Source: Bacteroidales bacterium (GTDB lineage: Bacteria; Bacteroidota; Bacteroidia; Bacteroidales; F082). Taken from it: a stretch of DNA of 33,505 bases. Within the stretch, counting starts at the first letter, position 1. Each line of letters opens with the position of its first letter. The stretch spans positions 1-33,505 of the forward strand of contig JAQVGO010000018.1 of the NCBI GenBank assembly GCA_028696715.1, given 5' to 3'. The translations under genes and the position numbers were made by a program. Of the stretch, positions 16,848 through 24,515 are shown in pieces. Below the pieces are notes generated by a model. The model was not told the DNA's origin, searched no databases, and saw nothing but the letters and a program-made list of their open reading frames with translations.

Positions 16848-18068
16848 TCAAAAAATATCAACCTCACTTAGTTTTTCCACAATTTCGTGCGTATCAGTTG
16901 CAATCATCAGTTCTTCGTCCGTAGGCACCACAATTACGCTCACTTTCGAATCATTTGTACTTATAACCTCTTCTTTAGCCCTGCAAGTCATTGATTTTTC
17001 TGTGTCAAGATCAATCCCCAAAAATTCAAGTCCTTCCAGAGATTTTGTACGTGTTAGGGTATCGTTTTCACCAATTCCACCCGTAAACACAACTATGTCG
17101 AGGCCCCCCATGGCAGCTGCATAGGCACCAATATACTTTCGAACCCTATACTGGTACATCTCCAGCGCAACTCGGGCTCTTTCGTTGCCTTCTTTAGCAG
17201 CCAGTTCGATATCTCGCATATCAGAAGAAACACCAGAAACTCCGAGCATACCGCTAAACTTATTCACCAAGGTGCTTGTATATTGAATGCTTGTTTCCTC
17301 TTTATCAGCGATATATAGCAAAGCACCCACATCCAGGTCACCGCAACGGGTTCCCATTATCAAACCTTCGATGGGTGTCATTCCCATTGTGGTATCAATT
17401 GATTTTCCATCTTTAATGGCGGCCATCGAAGCTCCGTTACCCAAATGACAGGTAATTATCTTTTGCTTGTTTATGTCGAGGCCGAGTATCTCACATGCCC
17501 TTCGCGAAACATATTTATGGCTTGTTCCGTGAAATCCGTAGCGTCTGATTTTGTATTTTTCGTAAAGCGAATAAGGAATTCCATAAAGATAGGCAGAAGG
17601 CTGCATGGTTTGATGAAAAGCCGTATCGAAAACCCCTACCTGCGGCACCTCGGGCAATAGTTCTTTCATGGCATAAATTCCTTTCAGGTTTGGTGGATTG
17701 TGCAGGGGAGCCAAATCAACACATTCTTCCAGGGCATCGATTACTTCATCAGAAATGAAAACACTTCCGCTGAATTTTTCTCCGGCATGAACTACCCGAT
17801 GACCCACAGCATCTATTTCATCAATGGATTTGATACTACCATATTTTTCACTTACCAACACGCCAAGCAAATATTGAATCCCTGCCTGATGGTCCAAAAT
17901 TTCGCCTTCCAGTTTTACTTCCTTTCCATCTTCACGCTTATGCTTTATTGCTGCACCTTTTAAGCCGATCTTATCAACAAGACCTTTGGCCAAAACTGAT
18001 TTAGATGGCATTTCGAAGAGTTGATATTTGATGGATGAACTTCCACAGTTCAAAACGATTATCTTCAT
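16848..18068 (-). CDS. ackA: Acetate kinase
   Basis: The 406-residue ASKHA-fold kinase makes ATP from acetyl phosphate and ADP, the last step of acetate production. Visible active-site features are Asn7 in VLNCGSSSIKY, Arg91 in GHRVVHAGEKF, Asp148 in FDTAFHQTM, His180 in YGFHGTSHKYVS, the HLGNGAS phosphate loop at 208-214, GTRCGDLD, and VFTGGIGEN near the C-terminus. Length and start match the family. It is the last gene of a leftward group with pta and a 3-hydroxyacyl-CoA dehydrogenase homologue (18-bp gap to the latter), and shares a terminator with the convergent GIN-barrel gene. Confidence 0.97.
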   Translation of the reverse strand: MKIIVLNCGSSSIKYQLFEMPSKSVLAKGLVDKIGLKGAAIKHKREDGKEVKLEGEILDHQAGIQYLLGVLVSEKYGSIKSIDEIDAVGHRVVHAGEKFSGSVFISDEVIDALEECVDLAPLHNPPNLKGIYAMKELLPEVPQVGVFDTAFHQTMQPSAYLYGIPYSLYEKYKIRRYGFHGTSHKYVSRRACEILGLDINKQKIITCHLGNGASMAAIKDGKSIDTTMGMTPIEGLIMGTRCGDLDVGALLYIADKEETSIQYTSTLVNKFSGMLGVSGVSSDMRDIELAAKEGNERARVALEMYQYRVRKYIGAYAAAMGGLDIVVFTGGIGENDTLTRTKSLEGLEFLGIDLDTEKSMTCRAKEEVISTNDSKVSVIVVPTDEELMIATDTHEIVEKLSEVDIF

Positions 18069-18086
18069 GATATTTTCATTTTTGGT

Positions 18087-19049
18087 TTATTTGATAACGG
18101 CGCAGGTAACTGTTTGATCAACAGCCTTTCCGTTTGCATAATTATAAAATCCCCGGTTGGTGATTCGTCCGTAATAGTTGGCTCTTACCAATCTTTTAAT
18201 AATGGGAGATGGCTTATATTTCTTATCACCAAATTCCTGATAAAGGTTATCCATGTATTTCAAAATTTTATCCAGCCCGATGCGGTCGGCCATTTCGAAA
18301 GGGCCATAGATATTACCTGAAGATTCTTTCATGGCAATATCGATATCCGACACCGAAGCTACACCTTCCATTAATATTTCACAGGCTTCATTAATGGTTG
18401 TAACCATCATACGTGTTACGATATTTCCGGGAGATTCATTCACACGAACAATTCTTTTATTGATCATGCCCGCAAATTTAATCACCTGCTGATAAGCTCC
18501 ATCAGATGAGCTAATGCCTTTAACTACTTCTATCACGTGCGATTTATGAACCGGTAATATAAAATGGATTCCGATTGCTCTTTGAGGATGCTGAAGTACT
18601 GCTGCCAGGTCAGAAATCATCAAAGTAGCTATGTTTGAGGATATGATAGCATCCTGGCTAACCACTGCTTCCACTTTTTTGAATATCTCCTTTCTCTCTT
18701 CGATGCTGGTACCTCTTTTTCGTGAACTAATCGATTCGATAACTATATCGCAATCAGCCAGATCGTTATAATCAGTAGTACCTTTGATGCGACTCAGGAT
18801 GGCACGTTTTTCGCCAGGAGTAAGTCCCCAGTGATTAATCACGTCATCCAGCTGATCTTCTAACTGACTGAATATCAATTTTATTCTATCCTCATCTAAA
18901 TCCAGAAAAACAACATCAATACCATACTGACTGATGGCTCGTGTTATTTCCTGCCCTACTGCTCCACATCCGATTACACCCACTTTCTGGATCATACCTC
19001 TGGGTTGAATACTTCGTCCCAAACTGAAATCTTCTAATGTTTCATGCAT
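18087..19049 (-). CDS. 3-hydroxyacyl-CoA dehydrogenase homologue with altered active site
   Basis: The 320-residue protein has an N-terminal NAD-binding Rossmann domain (VGVIGCGAVGQEI, GxGxxG at 27-32) and the C-terminal helical domain of 3-hydroxybutyryl-CoA dehydrogenases (GPFEMADRIGLDKILKYMDNLY, then NRGFYNY). I aligned it from memory with clostridial Hbd, with a constant offset of 24 over the core. The catalytic His (162) and its Glu partner (174) are kept. The catalytic Ser is Ala141 (SSNIAT for ASNTSS), the conserved Asn is Thr212 (NIVTR for FVVNR), and the HFFNP loop reads HFILP. An 18-residue N-terminal extension and a small insertion near 108-116 are also unusual. It sits between pta (30 bp) and ackA (18 bp). 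Reaction unknown; ordinary Hbd activity is doubtful. Confidence 0.82.
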   Translation of the reverse strand: MHETLEDFSLGRSIQPRGMIQKVGVIGCGAVGQEITRAISQYGIDVVFLDLDEDRIKLIFSQLEDQLDDVINHWGLTPGEKRAILSRIKGTTDYNDLADCDIVIESISSRKRGTSIEERKEIFKKVEAVVSQDAIISSNIATLMISDLAAVLQHPQRAIGIHFILPVHKSHVIEVVKGISSSDGAYQQVIKFAGMINKRIVRVNESPGNIVTRMMVTTINEACEILMEGVASVSDIDIAMKESSGNIYGPFEMADRIGLDKILKYMDNLYQEFGDKKYKPSPIIKRLVRANYYGRITNRGFYNYANGKAVDQTVTCAVIK

Positions 19050-19079
19050 ATAATTATAAACTTTTATAAGGTAATAATA

Positions 19080-20090
19080 TCAAAATTTCACTTTATTCTT
19101 CGCCTGGTTGACAGTAATGGCAACGAGGTTGACGATATCCTCAACCGAACAACCTCTGGATAAATCATTAATGGGAGCAGCCAGCCCCTGCAATACAGGG
19201 CCAATTGCTTCGGCACCTGCCAGACGCTGAACTAATTTATAGGCGATATTTCCGGTTTCGAGGGATGGAAAAACCAACACATTTGCTTTTCCGGCAATTT
19301 CAGAACCCGGAGCTTTTTTACGTCCGATAGCCTCAACAATGGCGGCATCGGCCTGCAGCTCTCCTTCAATTAAAAGGTCAGGAGCCATCTGCTTTGCAAG
19401 CAAAGTTGCCTGAACAACTTTTTCTGCCTTTTCGTGTTTTGCACTTCCTTTGGTTGAAAAACTCAACATGGCAACCCGGGGTTCAAGACCGGCAATGGAA
19501 ATAGCAGTTTGGGCAGATGCCACAGCAACTTCGGCCAGTTCTTTAATTGTAGGCTCGGGATTAACAGCACAGTCTGCAAAAACCAGCACGCCATCATCGC
19601 CAAAGCTTTTATCGGGCACTACCATAAAAAAAGCACCAGAAACAGCACTAACACCAGGTGCAGTTTTAATTATCTGAAAAGCAGGCCTCAGCACATCACC
19701 GGTAGCATTTGCCGCACCAGCCACCTCGCCATCTGCATCGCCATTTTTGATCAGTAAAACAGCCAAATATAAAGGATCTTCCACCAATTTTAAAGCCTGA
19801 TCCATGCTCAGGCCTTTGTGTTTGCGAAGCTGAAACAACAATTTTGCATAGATTTCCTTATCCGGATTATTTAAAGGGTCGATGATAGTAGCTCTGGCGA
19901 TTTGCTTTAAATTCCAGTGGGCAGCGTTTGATTTTATTTCTTCTTTATTTCCAAGCAAAATAAGATTTGCCATCTCTTCTTCCAGAATTATGTCTGCAGC
20001 ACGAAGTGTCCTTTCTTCGGTGCCTTCTGGCAAAACGATACGTTTCCCGCTTGCCTTTGCCGTAGTTCTGATCTTAGTAATTAAGTCCAT
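19080..20090 (-). CDS. pta: Phosphate acetyltransferase
   Basis: The 336-residue enzyme converts acetyl-CoA and phosphate to acetyl phosphate and CoA, feeding acetate kinase. I start it at the ATG at 20090 (MDLITKIRTTAKASGKRIVLPEGTEERTL). A TTG 78 bp further upstream is in frame, but the region between holds a good -7 box, so translation from there is unlikely. Family signatures include the N-terminal KRIVLPEGTEERTLRAA, then GAANATGDVLRPA, VSGAFFMVVPD, LSFSTKGSAKHEKAEKV, and the C-terminal NVLVFPSLETGNIAYKLVQRLAGAEAIGP. It is the short form without the N-terminal regulatory domains of E. coli Pta. It is first in the pta - HAD homologue - ackA unit. Confidence 0.95.
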   Translation of the reverse strand: MDLITKIRTTAKASGKRIVLPEGTEERTLRAADIILEEEMANLILLGNKEEIKSNAAHWNLKQIARATIIDPLNNPDKEIYAKLLFQLRKHKGLSMDQALKLVEDPLYLAVLLIKNGDADGEVAGAANATGDVLRPAFQIIKTAPGVSAVSGAFFMVVPDKSFGDDGVLVFADCAVNPEPTIKELAEVAVASAQTAISIAGLEPRVAMLSFSTKGSAKHEKAEKVVQATLLAKQMAPDLLIEGELQADAAIVEAIGRKKAPGSEIAGKANVLVFPSLETGNIAYKLVQRLAGAEAIGPVLQGLAAPINDLSRGCSVEDIVNLVAITVNQAKNKVKF

Positions 20091-20114
20091 TGATTTTATT
20101 TGTTTTAACGGATG

Positions 20115-20143
20115 CAAATGTACCAAAACCAAGCCGAATTTCA
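20115..20143 (-). promoter_or_regulatory. Promoter of the pta operon
   Basis: On the minus strand, TG (20143-20142), 19 bp, then TACATTTG followed by C (20122-20115). The -7 box ends 24 bp before the ATG at 20090 and lies inside the extra coding stretch an upstream TTG start would require, which argues for the ATG. Confidence 0.55.
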
Positions 20144-20372
20144 TTGTTTTATGTGAATAAAATAACAAGTCTTATGAATTTATATATTCCTGATTTTCTA
20201 TCTATTAACTCACATCCATTTAGTTTATACTCATTATAAATAATGCCCTTGTCAGCTCTTTGTTAAACAAAACATGCTATAACTAAAAATATATATCTAT
20301 ATCGCTGATTAAGTGTATGTTAAAACCAACTAAAACTTAATTGCCGAGCTTACTGTGCGTGAGTTAGAACTG

Positions 20373-20408
20373 TTTGGAACTAACAAAATGAACTTTACAT
20401 TACTTTTG
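20373..20408 (+). promoter_or_regulatory. Promoter of the DUF4271-hemD group
   Basis: TACTTTTG (20401-20408) matches TAnnTTTG and lies 24 bp before the ATG at 20433. The nearest TTTG (20373-20376) is 24 bp upstream of it, slightly longer than usual spacing. The -7 box overlaps a perfect dyad (20392-20399 / 20407-20414), a possible operator. Confidence 0.5.
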
Positions 20409-20432
20409 TAAAGTGAACAGTCACTTTAATGA

Positions 20433-21266
20433 ATGATTCAGAACGAGCTGTATAATTTTACAATCAGTGCAAACGATAGCACAAAATCGCCCTTAGACAG
20501 TTTAAGGAACAGCGATACATTAGGACTATCAGTCAGGCAAACTTTTATAACCAAACCCCAGGGGATCAATCCTGTATTTACCTTTAGAAATCAGAACAAA
20601 GCCATTGATCCCTATTTATTGATCCTGGTAGGCCTGAGTGCAATAAGTCTGGTTTTAGTGAAACATTTAATGCCTAGAAGATTTTTTCAGCTGCTTGGAT
20701 CATATACAGCAAACCGATGGTTGAATCAGTTACTTCGAGAATGGAATCCATCAAAAAGTATGCCCGGACCAGCGGTTGTTTTATCCTACATTTTTTTGCT
20801 CGCACTGATGCTGGCATTGGTTTTGAGTAAATTTTACCAATTGGCTGGTCCACAAACGGGTGTTATACTGAATCTTGCAGTTATTATTTTTCTTTTCACG
20901 CTTGCCCGACAAAGCGTTGGAAAACTTATTTCGTTGATTTTCAGAAATAAGGAGCTAAACATCCATTTAAGAACAATAGAATTTTCGCACTATCTAACAG
21001 CTTCGCTTGCAATGATTCCGGCGATAACTATCCTGCTTTTATATCCGAATGAAACAGGATTTTTAATCGGACTATTGATGATTAGTATCGTGTTTATTTT
21101 CAGTTTTATACGAACTTTTTACTACAGCCTTGGAACTGCTCCCTTTTCAATATTCTATTTATTTTTATATCTTTGCGCCCTCGAAATCGTTCCCTTTTTA
21201 CTGCTTTTAAAAACTGCCAGCTTAGTGCTTACAGGTGAAATATTAATTTTTGAAACTAAATTTTAA
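20433..21266 (+). CDS. DUF4271 family membrane protein
   Basis: The 277-residue protein has a hydrophilic first 65 residues and then about seven hydrophobic helices (near 67-85, 111-132, 140-158, 185-204, 207-228, 238-255 and 258-270). Its sequence and its place directly before hemD match the Bacteroidota-specific DUF4271 family. No function has been established for that family. The long soluble N-terminus without signal peptide, the conserved HLMPRRF after the first helix and the RTIEFSHYL segment are the recognisable features. The hemD start lies 114 bp downstream on the same strand, and a second -7 box occurs near the end of this gene. Confidence 0.82.
   Translation: MIQNELYNFTISANDSTKSPLDSLRNSDTLGLSVRQTFITKPQGINPVFTFRNQNKAIDPYLLILVGLSAISLVLVKHLMPRRFFQLLGSYTANRWLNQLLREWNPSKSMPGPAVVLSYIFLLALMLALVLSKFYQLAGPQTGVILNLAVIIFLFTLARQSVGKLISLIFRNKELNIHLRTIEFSHYLTASLAMIPAITILLLYPNETGFLIGLLMISIVFIFSFIRTFYYSLGTAPFSIFYLFLYLCALEIVPFLLLLKTASLVLTGEILIFETKF
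21168..21175 (+). promoter_or_regulatory. Possible internal -7 box upstream of hemD
   Basis: TATCTTTG followed by CGCC is an excellent match to the extended Bacteroidota -7 element but lies within the DUF4271 coding region, about 205 bp before hemD. No -33 TTG at 17-23 bp was found, so it may be chance or a weak internal promoter. Confidence 0.3.
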
Positions 21267-21380
21267 CATTTTCAAAAATTCATTTCAAACGTTTGCAGCT
21301 GCGCTCTTAAAAGCACTAATTAGCGGATGTTTTTGTAAATTATATAGGGAAACGGTAAAAGCTAAAAAAATCGTAAACAG

Positions 21381-22142
21381 ATGAAAATCAAATCCATTCT
21401 GGTGTCTCAGCCTCAGCCGGCAGATCTTGAAAAGTCACCTTACGGAGAATTGGCTCGAAAATATAACCTTACGATTGATTTTGAGAAATTCATTAAAATT
21501 GAAGGAGTTCCTGCACGCGAGTTCAGGCAGGATCGTGTTTCGCTCGCCGATCACACAGCAATAATTCTGACCAGCCGTAATTCGGTGGATCATTTCTTTC
21601 GAATTGCAAAGGAAATGAGATACGAAGTGCCTGAAACACTAAAATATTTTTGTATTTCCGAGAGTACTGCTTTCTACCTTCAAAAATACGTACAATACCG
21701 AAAACGTAAAATTTTTCATGGCAAGCAAAGTTTTGGCGATTTGATGGAAATCATTAAAAAGCACAAAGACGAAAAGTTTTTACTCCCCTGTTCCGACATA
21801 CACAAAGAAAGCATGATCGAAATGCTTGATGAGTCAAAAGTTACTTACCACAAAGCAGTTTTGTACCGGACTGTTGCAGCCAATTTGTCGAAAATTAAAG
21901 TAGATGATTACGATATGTTGGTGTTTTTTAGTCCGGCAGGTATCCGATCACTCACCAAGAATTTTCCGAAATTCAAGCAGGGCGTTAAAGTATTTGGTGC
22001 ATTCGGTCCTTCAACAGCACAGGCTGTTAAGGAAGCCGGTTTTAAGCTTCAGATCAACGCCCCAACCAAATCGGCCCCTTCCATGACGATGGCCATCGAA
22101 GAATATATTGATGACCAAATCAAACGCGCGCGTAAAAAATAG
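21381..22142 (+). CDS. hemD: Uroporphyrinogen-III synthase
   Basis: The 253-residue cytoplasmic enzyme has the two-lobed HemD fold, which closes hydroxymethylbilane into uroporphyrinogen III with inversion of ring D, the branch point for haem, sirohaem and cobalamin. Family marks include the opening KIKSILVSQPQP (usual start of this phylum's HemD), AIILTSRNSVDHFF near 53-66, YFCISESTAFYLQKY near 90-103, and in the second lobe MLVFFSPAGIRSLTKNFP with GAFGPSTAQAVKEAGF. Primary sequence in this family is weakly conserved, so the call rests on these phrases, the length and the DUF4271-hemD-rnpA gene order. Confidence 0.85.
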   Translation: MKIKSILVSQPQPADLEKSPYGELARKYNLTIDFEKFIKIEGVPAREFRQDRVSLADHTAIILTSRNSVDHFFRIAKEMRYEVPETLKYFCISESTAFYLQKYVQYRKRKIFHGKQSFGDLMEIIKKHKDEKFLLPCSDIHKESMIEMLDESKVTYHKAVLYRTVAANLSKIKVDDYDMLVFFSPAGIRSLTKNFPKFKQGVKVFGAFGPSTAQAVKEAGFKLQINAPTKSAPSMTMAIEEYIDDQIKRARKK

Positions 22143-22201
22143 GTTTTCCGGATTTGTCTTACTGCCAGATTAAGCTCTGGCGTTCAATAATTTAAATCAT
22201 A

Positions 22202-22612
22202 ATGGAGGAACCGCAGCAAATCAGGCAAACACTTTCAAAAGCAGAAAGACTTCATGGTTATAATGCAATAAATACCTTGTTTGCAAACGGAAAGTCCTTT
22301 TATATTCACCCCTTTAAAGTAGTTTTTGTTGACAGGAAAGCTGAAGAAGACGGTTTTGGGGTAAGGGTTTTAATTAGTGTTTCAAAAAAAAAGTTTAAAA
22401 ACGCCGTTGATCGAAATCGAATCAAAAGGCTGATTCGAGAAGCATGGAGGCTTAATAAACAACCGATTATCGACTCATCCTCATCCGGCTACAGACCTGT
22501 TGATATTGCCCTGATATACACCGGACAACAAAAACCTGAATTCATTCTTATTCAAAAAAAAATAAAAGCCATTATCAAACGTTTAATTCAAGACTATGAA
22601 GTGGCTGATTAA
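22202..22612 (+). CDS. rnpA: Ribonuclease P protein component
   Basis: The 136-residue basic protein binds RNase P RNA and helps cleave 5' leaders from tRNA precursors. The conserved family signature [12 protein letters not shown] lies at 71-82, preceded by [12 protein letters not shown]. The N-terminal [23 protein letters not shown] is also typical. In most bacteria rnpA follows rpmH, but here, as in many Bacteroidota, it follows hemD. Its last 17 bp overlap the start of yidD, an arrangement that couples their translation. A small hairpin (GCCAGA 22164-22169 / TCTGGC 22176-22181) precedes it. Confidence 0.95.
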   Translation: MEEPQQIRQTLSKAERLHGYNAINTLFANGKSFYIHPFKVVFVDRKAEEDGFGVRVLISVSKKKFKNAVDRNRIKRLIREAWRLNKQPIIDSSSSGYRPVDIALIYTGQQKPEFILIQKKIKAIIKRLIQDYEVAD

Positions 22613-22826
22613 ACTACCATCGTATTTCTTGATCTTTTTGATCAGAATTTACCAATACACTTTGTCGCCCTATTTGGGCCGATCGTGTAGATACACACCT
22701 TCATGTTCTGTTTATAGTGTTGATGCCATCAAAAAACACGGAGCCTTGAAAGGCGGCTGGCTGGCAACAAAACGCATTAGCTCCTGTCATCCCTGGGGTG
22801 GCAGTGGTTTTGATCCCGTACCTTAA
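22596..22826 (+). CDS. yidD: Membrane protein insertion efficiency factor YidD
   Basis: The 76-residue protein is amphipathic at the N-terminus ([21 protein letters not shown]) and carries the invariant block [19 protein letters not shown] plus the C-terminal [12 protein letters not shown]. The Cys residues and the HPW..G.DPVP tail are diagnostic. YidD helps the YidC insertase and normally lies beside rnpA. The start overlaps rnpA by 17 bp in another frame. Confidence 0.96.
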   Translation: MKWLIKLPSYFLIFLIRIYQYTLSPYLGRSCRYTPSCSVYSVDAIKKHGALKGGWLATKRISSCHPWGGSGFDPVP

Positions 22827-22833
22827 ATAAATT

Positions 22834-24504
22834 ATGAATCAAATTGTAACTATGAAACAATTTAAACTTTGGATAATCCTGCTTGCATTTCTCCCCTTTC
22901 AGATTTTGTATCTAAATGCGCAGAACCATAATAATTTCGAGATTTCGAAAAGTCTTGATATTTATGCCAGCCTTTTTAAAGAACTGAACCTGAACTATGT
23001 GGATGAAATAAATCCGGCTGAATTGAACGAAATTGCCATCAAGGCAATGCTGCAAGAGCTTGATCCTTATACCGTTTTTGTGCCAGAAGCCGACATCGAA
23101 AGCTTTCAACTGATGACCACCGGCGAATATGGCGGCATTGGTTCATTGATTCAACAAATCGATGGAAAAGTAACCATTTCCGAGCCATACGAAGGCTTTC
23201 CTGCTCAAAAAGCAGGGCTCATCCCAGGCGATAAAATATTAGAAGTGAATGGTGTAGATGCAAAAAACAAAAATACTGCCGAAGTAAGCGAATTGTTAAA
23301 AGGCCAGCCAGGCTCCACCATCACACTGGTTATTGAGCGTGAAGGAGAAGAAAAACCACTCGAAAAAAAGTTGATTCGCGAAAAAATTAAGCTGGATAAT
23401 ATACCGTATCACACAGTATTTGATAACGGAATAGGTTACATCCTTTTAACCGGTTTCACACAAAAAGCTGCTTCAGAGATGAAGGAAATCTTTTTGGCCA
23501 TGCGCGAGCAAAACAACTTAAAGGGGCTGATTGTTGACCTGAGAGGTAATGGAGGTGGTTTACTTACCGAAGCAGTAGATATCTGTAATCTCTTTGTAGA
23601 TAAGGGTGAGTTGATTGTGGCAACTCGTGGTAAATCAGCGGATAAAACAAGTGTTCATCGGACCCGACACGCTGCTGTTGACAAAGAAATTCCAGTTACA
23701 GTTCTTGTAAACGAAGCCAGTGCTTCGGCAAGCGAAATAGTTGCCGGTGCCTTGCAAGACCTTGACAGGGCTGTAATAATTGGAAGACGAACCTTTGGAA
23801 AAGGACTTGTTCAAAATGTTGTACCCCTGAGCTACAACACACAAATGAAAGTGACAATTGCAAAATATTACATCCCAAGCGGAAGATGTATCCAAGAAAT
23901 TGATTACACCAAATTAAGAAATGGCGAGCAACAAAGAACTGACTCTACAGTAGCCACTTTTAAAACCAGAAACGGAAGAACCGTTTTTGACGGCAAAGGA
24001 ATTTCACCCGATATTATCATGGATGAAACAAGTTTTTCAACAGTGAGTGCAAATCTTTATACAGGCAACTATATCTTTAAATATGCCAATCAATTTGCGC
24101 TTCACAACAAAAGCATTCCTGAACCTTTGGAATTTGAAATATCGGATGATATTTATGAAGATTTCATGAAATTTGTAACTGATCAAAACTTTACCTATAC
24201 CACCGAAAGTGAACGCATGATAAAAAAAATGCGAGAGATAGCACTTGAAGAATCTTATCTTGATGCTGTTAATCCCCAACTTGAAGCACTTGAAAATGAA
24301 TTGATTAATTACAAAAAGAATGATATCCAAAAGCATCGCAGAGAAATTGAAGAGCTATTGAAAATGGAAATCGTACAGCGCTATTACTATCAGAAAGGAA
24401 AAATCATTGTTGCACTTGATCATGATCCCGACCTTGAAATGGCCTTTGAAATTCTTTTAGATACCACCCGTTACAACAAAGTTATCAGCCCACAAATACC
24501 TTAG
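22834..24504 (+). CDS. S41-family C-terminal processing peptidase
   Basis: The 556-residue exported serine protease has an N-terminal signal peptide. Translation may start at 22834 or at the ATG at 22852, and the latter gives a tidier peptide (MKQFKLWIILLAFLPFQILYLNA, then Q). A PDZ domain covers about 95-170 (GGIGSLI, PAQKAGLIPGDKILEVNG). The S41 catalytic domain has LIVDLRGNGGG near 232-242, the nucleophile Ser298 in NEASASASEI, and the general base Lys323 in RRTFGKGLVQ. A helical C-terminal region follows (about 400-556). Such proteases trim or destroy periplasmic proteins from their C-termini. It starts 7 bp after yidD and ends 11 bp before the O-antigen-ligase-like gene. Confidence 0.92.
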   Translation: MNQIVTMKQFKLWIILLAFLPFQILYLNAQNHNNFEISKSLDIYASLFKELNLNYVDEINPAELNEIAIKAMLQELDPYTVFVPEADIESFQLMTTGEYGGIGSLIQQIDGKVTISEPYEGFPAQKAGLIPGDKILEVNGVDAKNKNTAEVSELLKGQPGSTITLVIEREGEEKPLEKKLIREKIKLDNIPYHTVFDNGIGYILLTGFTQKAASEMKEIFLAMREQNNLKGLIVDLRGNGGGLLTEAVDICNLFVDKGELIVATRGKSADKTSVHRTRHAAVDKEIPVTVLVNEASASASEIVAGALQDLDRAVIIGRRTFGKGLVQNVVPLSYNTQMKVTIAKYYIPSGRCIQEIDYTKLRNGEQQRTDSTVATFKTRNGRTVFDGKGISPDIIMDETSFSTVSANLYTGNYIFKYANQFALHNKSIPEPLEFEISDDIYEDFMKFVTDQNFTYTTESERMIKKMREIALEESYLDAVNPQLEALENELINYKKNDIQKHRREIEELLKMEIVQRYYYQKGKIIVALDHDPDLEMAFEILLDTTRYNKVISPQIP

Positions 24505-24515
24505 CAGGAATCACC

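Larger units (their letters stand above)
20091..20432. other. 342-bp intergenic region between the divergent pta and DUF4271 genes
   Basis: This AT-rich stretch holds divergent promoters: a minus-strand box near 20115 for pta and a plus-strand box at 20401 for the DUF4271-hemD group. It also has a 13-bp palindrome TTTGTTAAACAAA (20259-20271) and the overlapping dyads at 20392-20428. I see no tRNA, small ORF with convincing start, or riboswitch-like conserved element. Confidence 0.6.

Noticed and set aside
16848..20090. A butyrate-production operon based on the 3-hydroxyacyl-CoA dehydrogenase homologue
   Set aside because: Thiolase, crotonase, butyryl-CoA dehydrogenase and Etf genes are absent, and the dehydrogenase has lost two catalytic positions.
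20169..20432. A small RNA or tRNA gene in the pta-DUF4271 gap
   Set aside because: No cloverleaf, conserved T-loop or strong stem-loop with T-run was found; the sequence is AT-rich promoter DNA.
22164..22181. Hairpin GCCAGA/TCTGGC before rnpA as a terminator
   Set aside because: It is short and not followed by a T-run; the gene order suggests read-through from hemD into rnpA.
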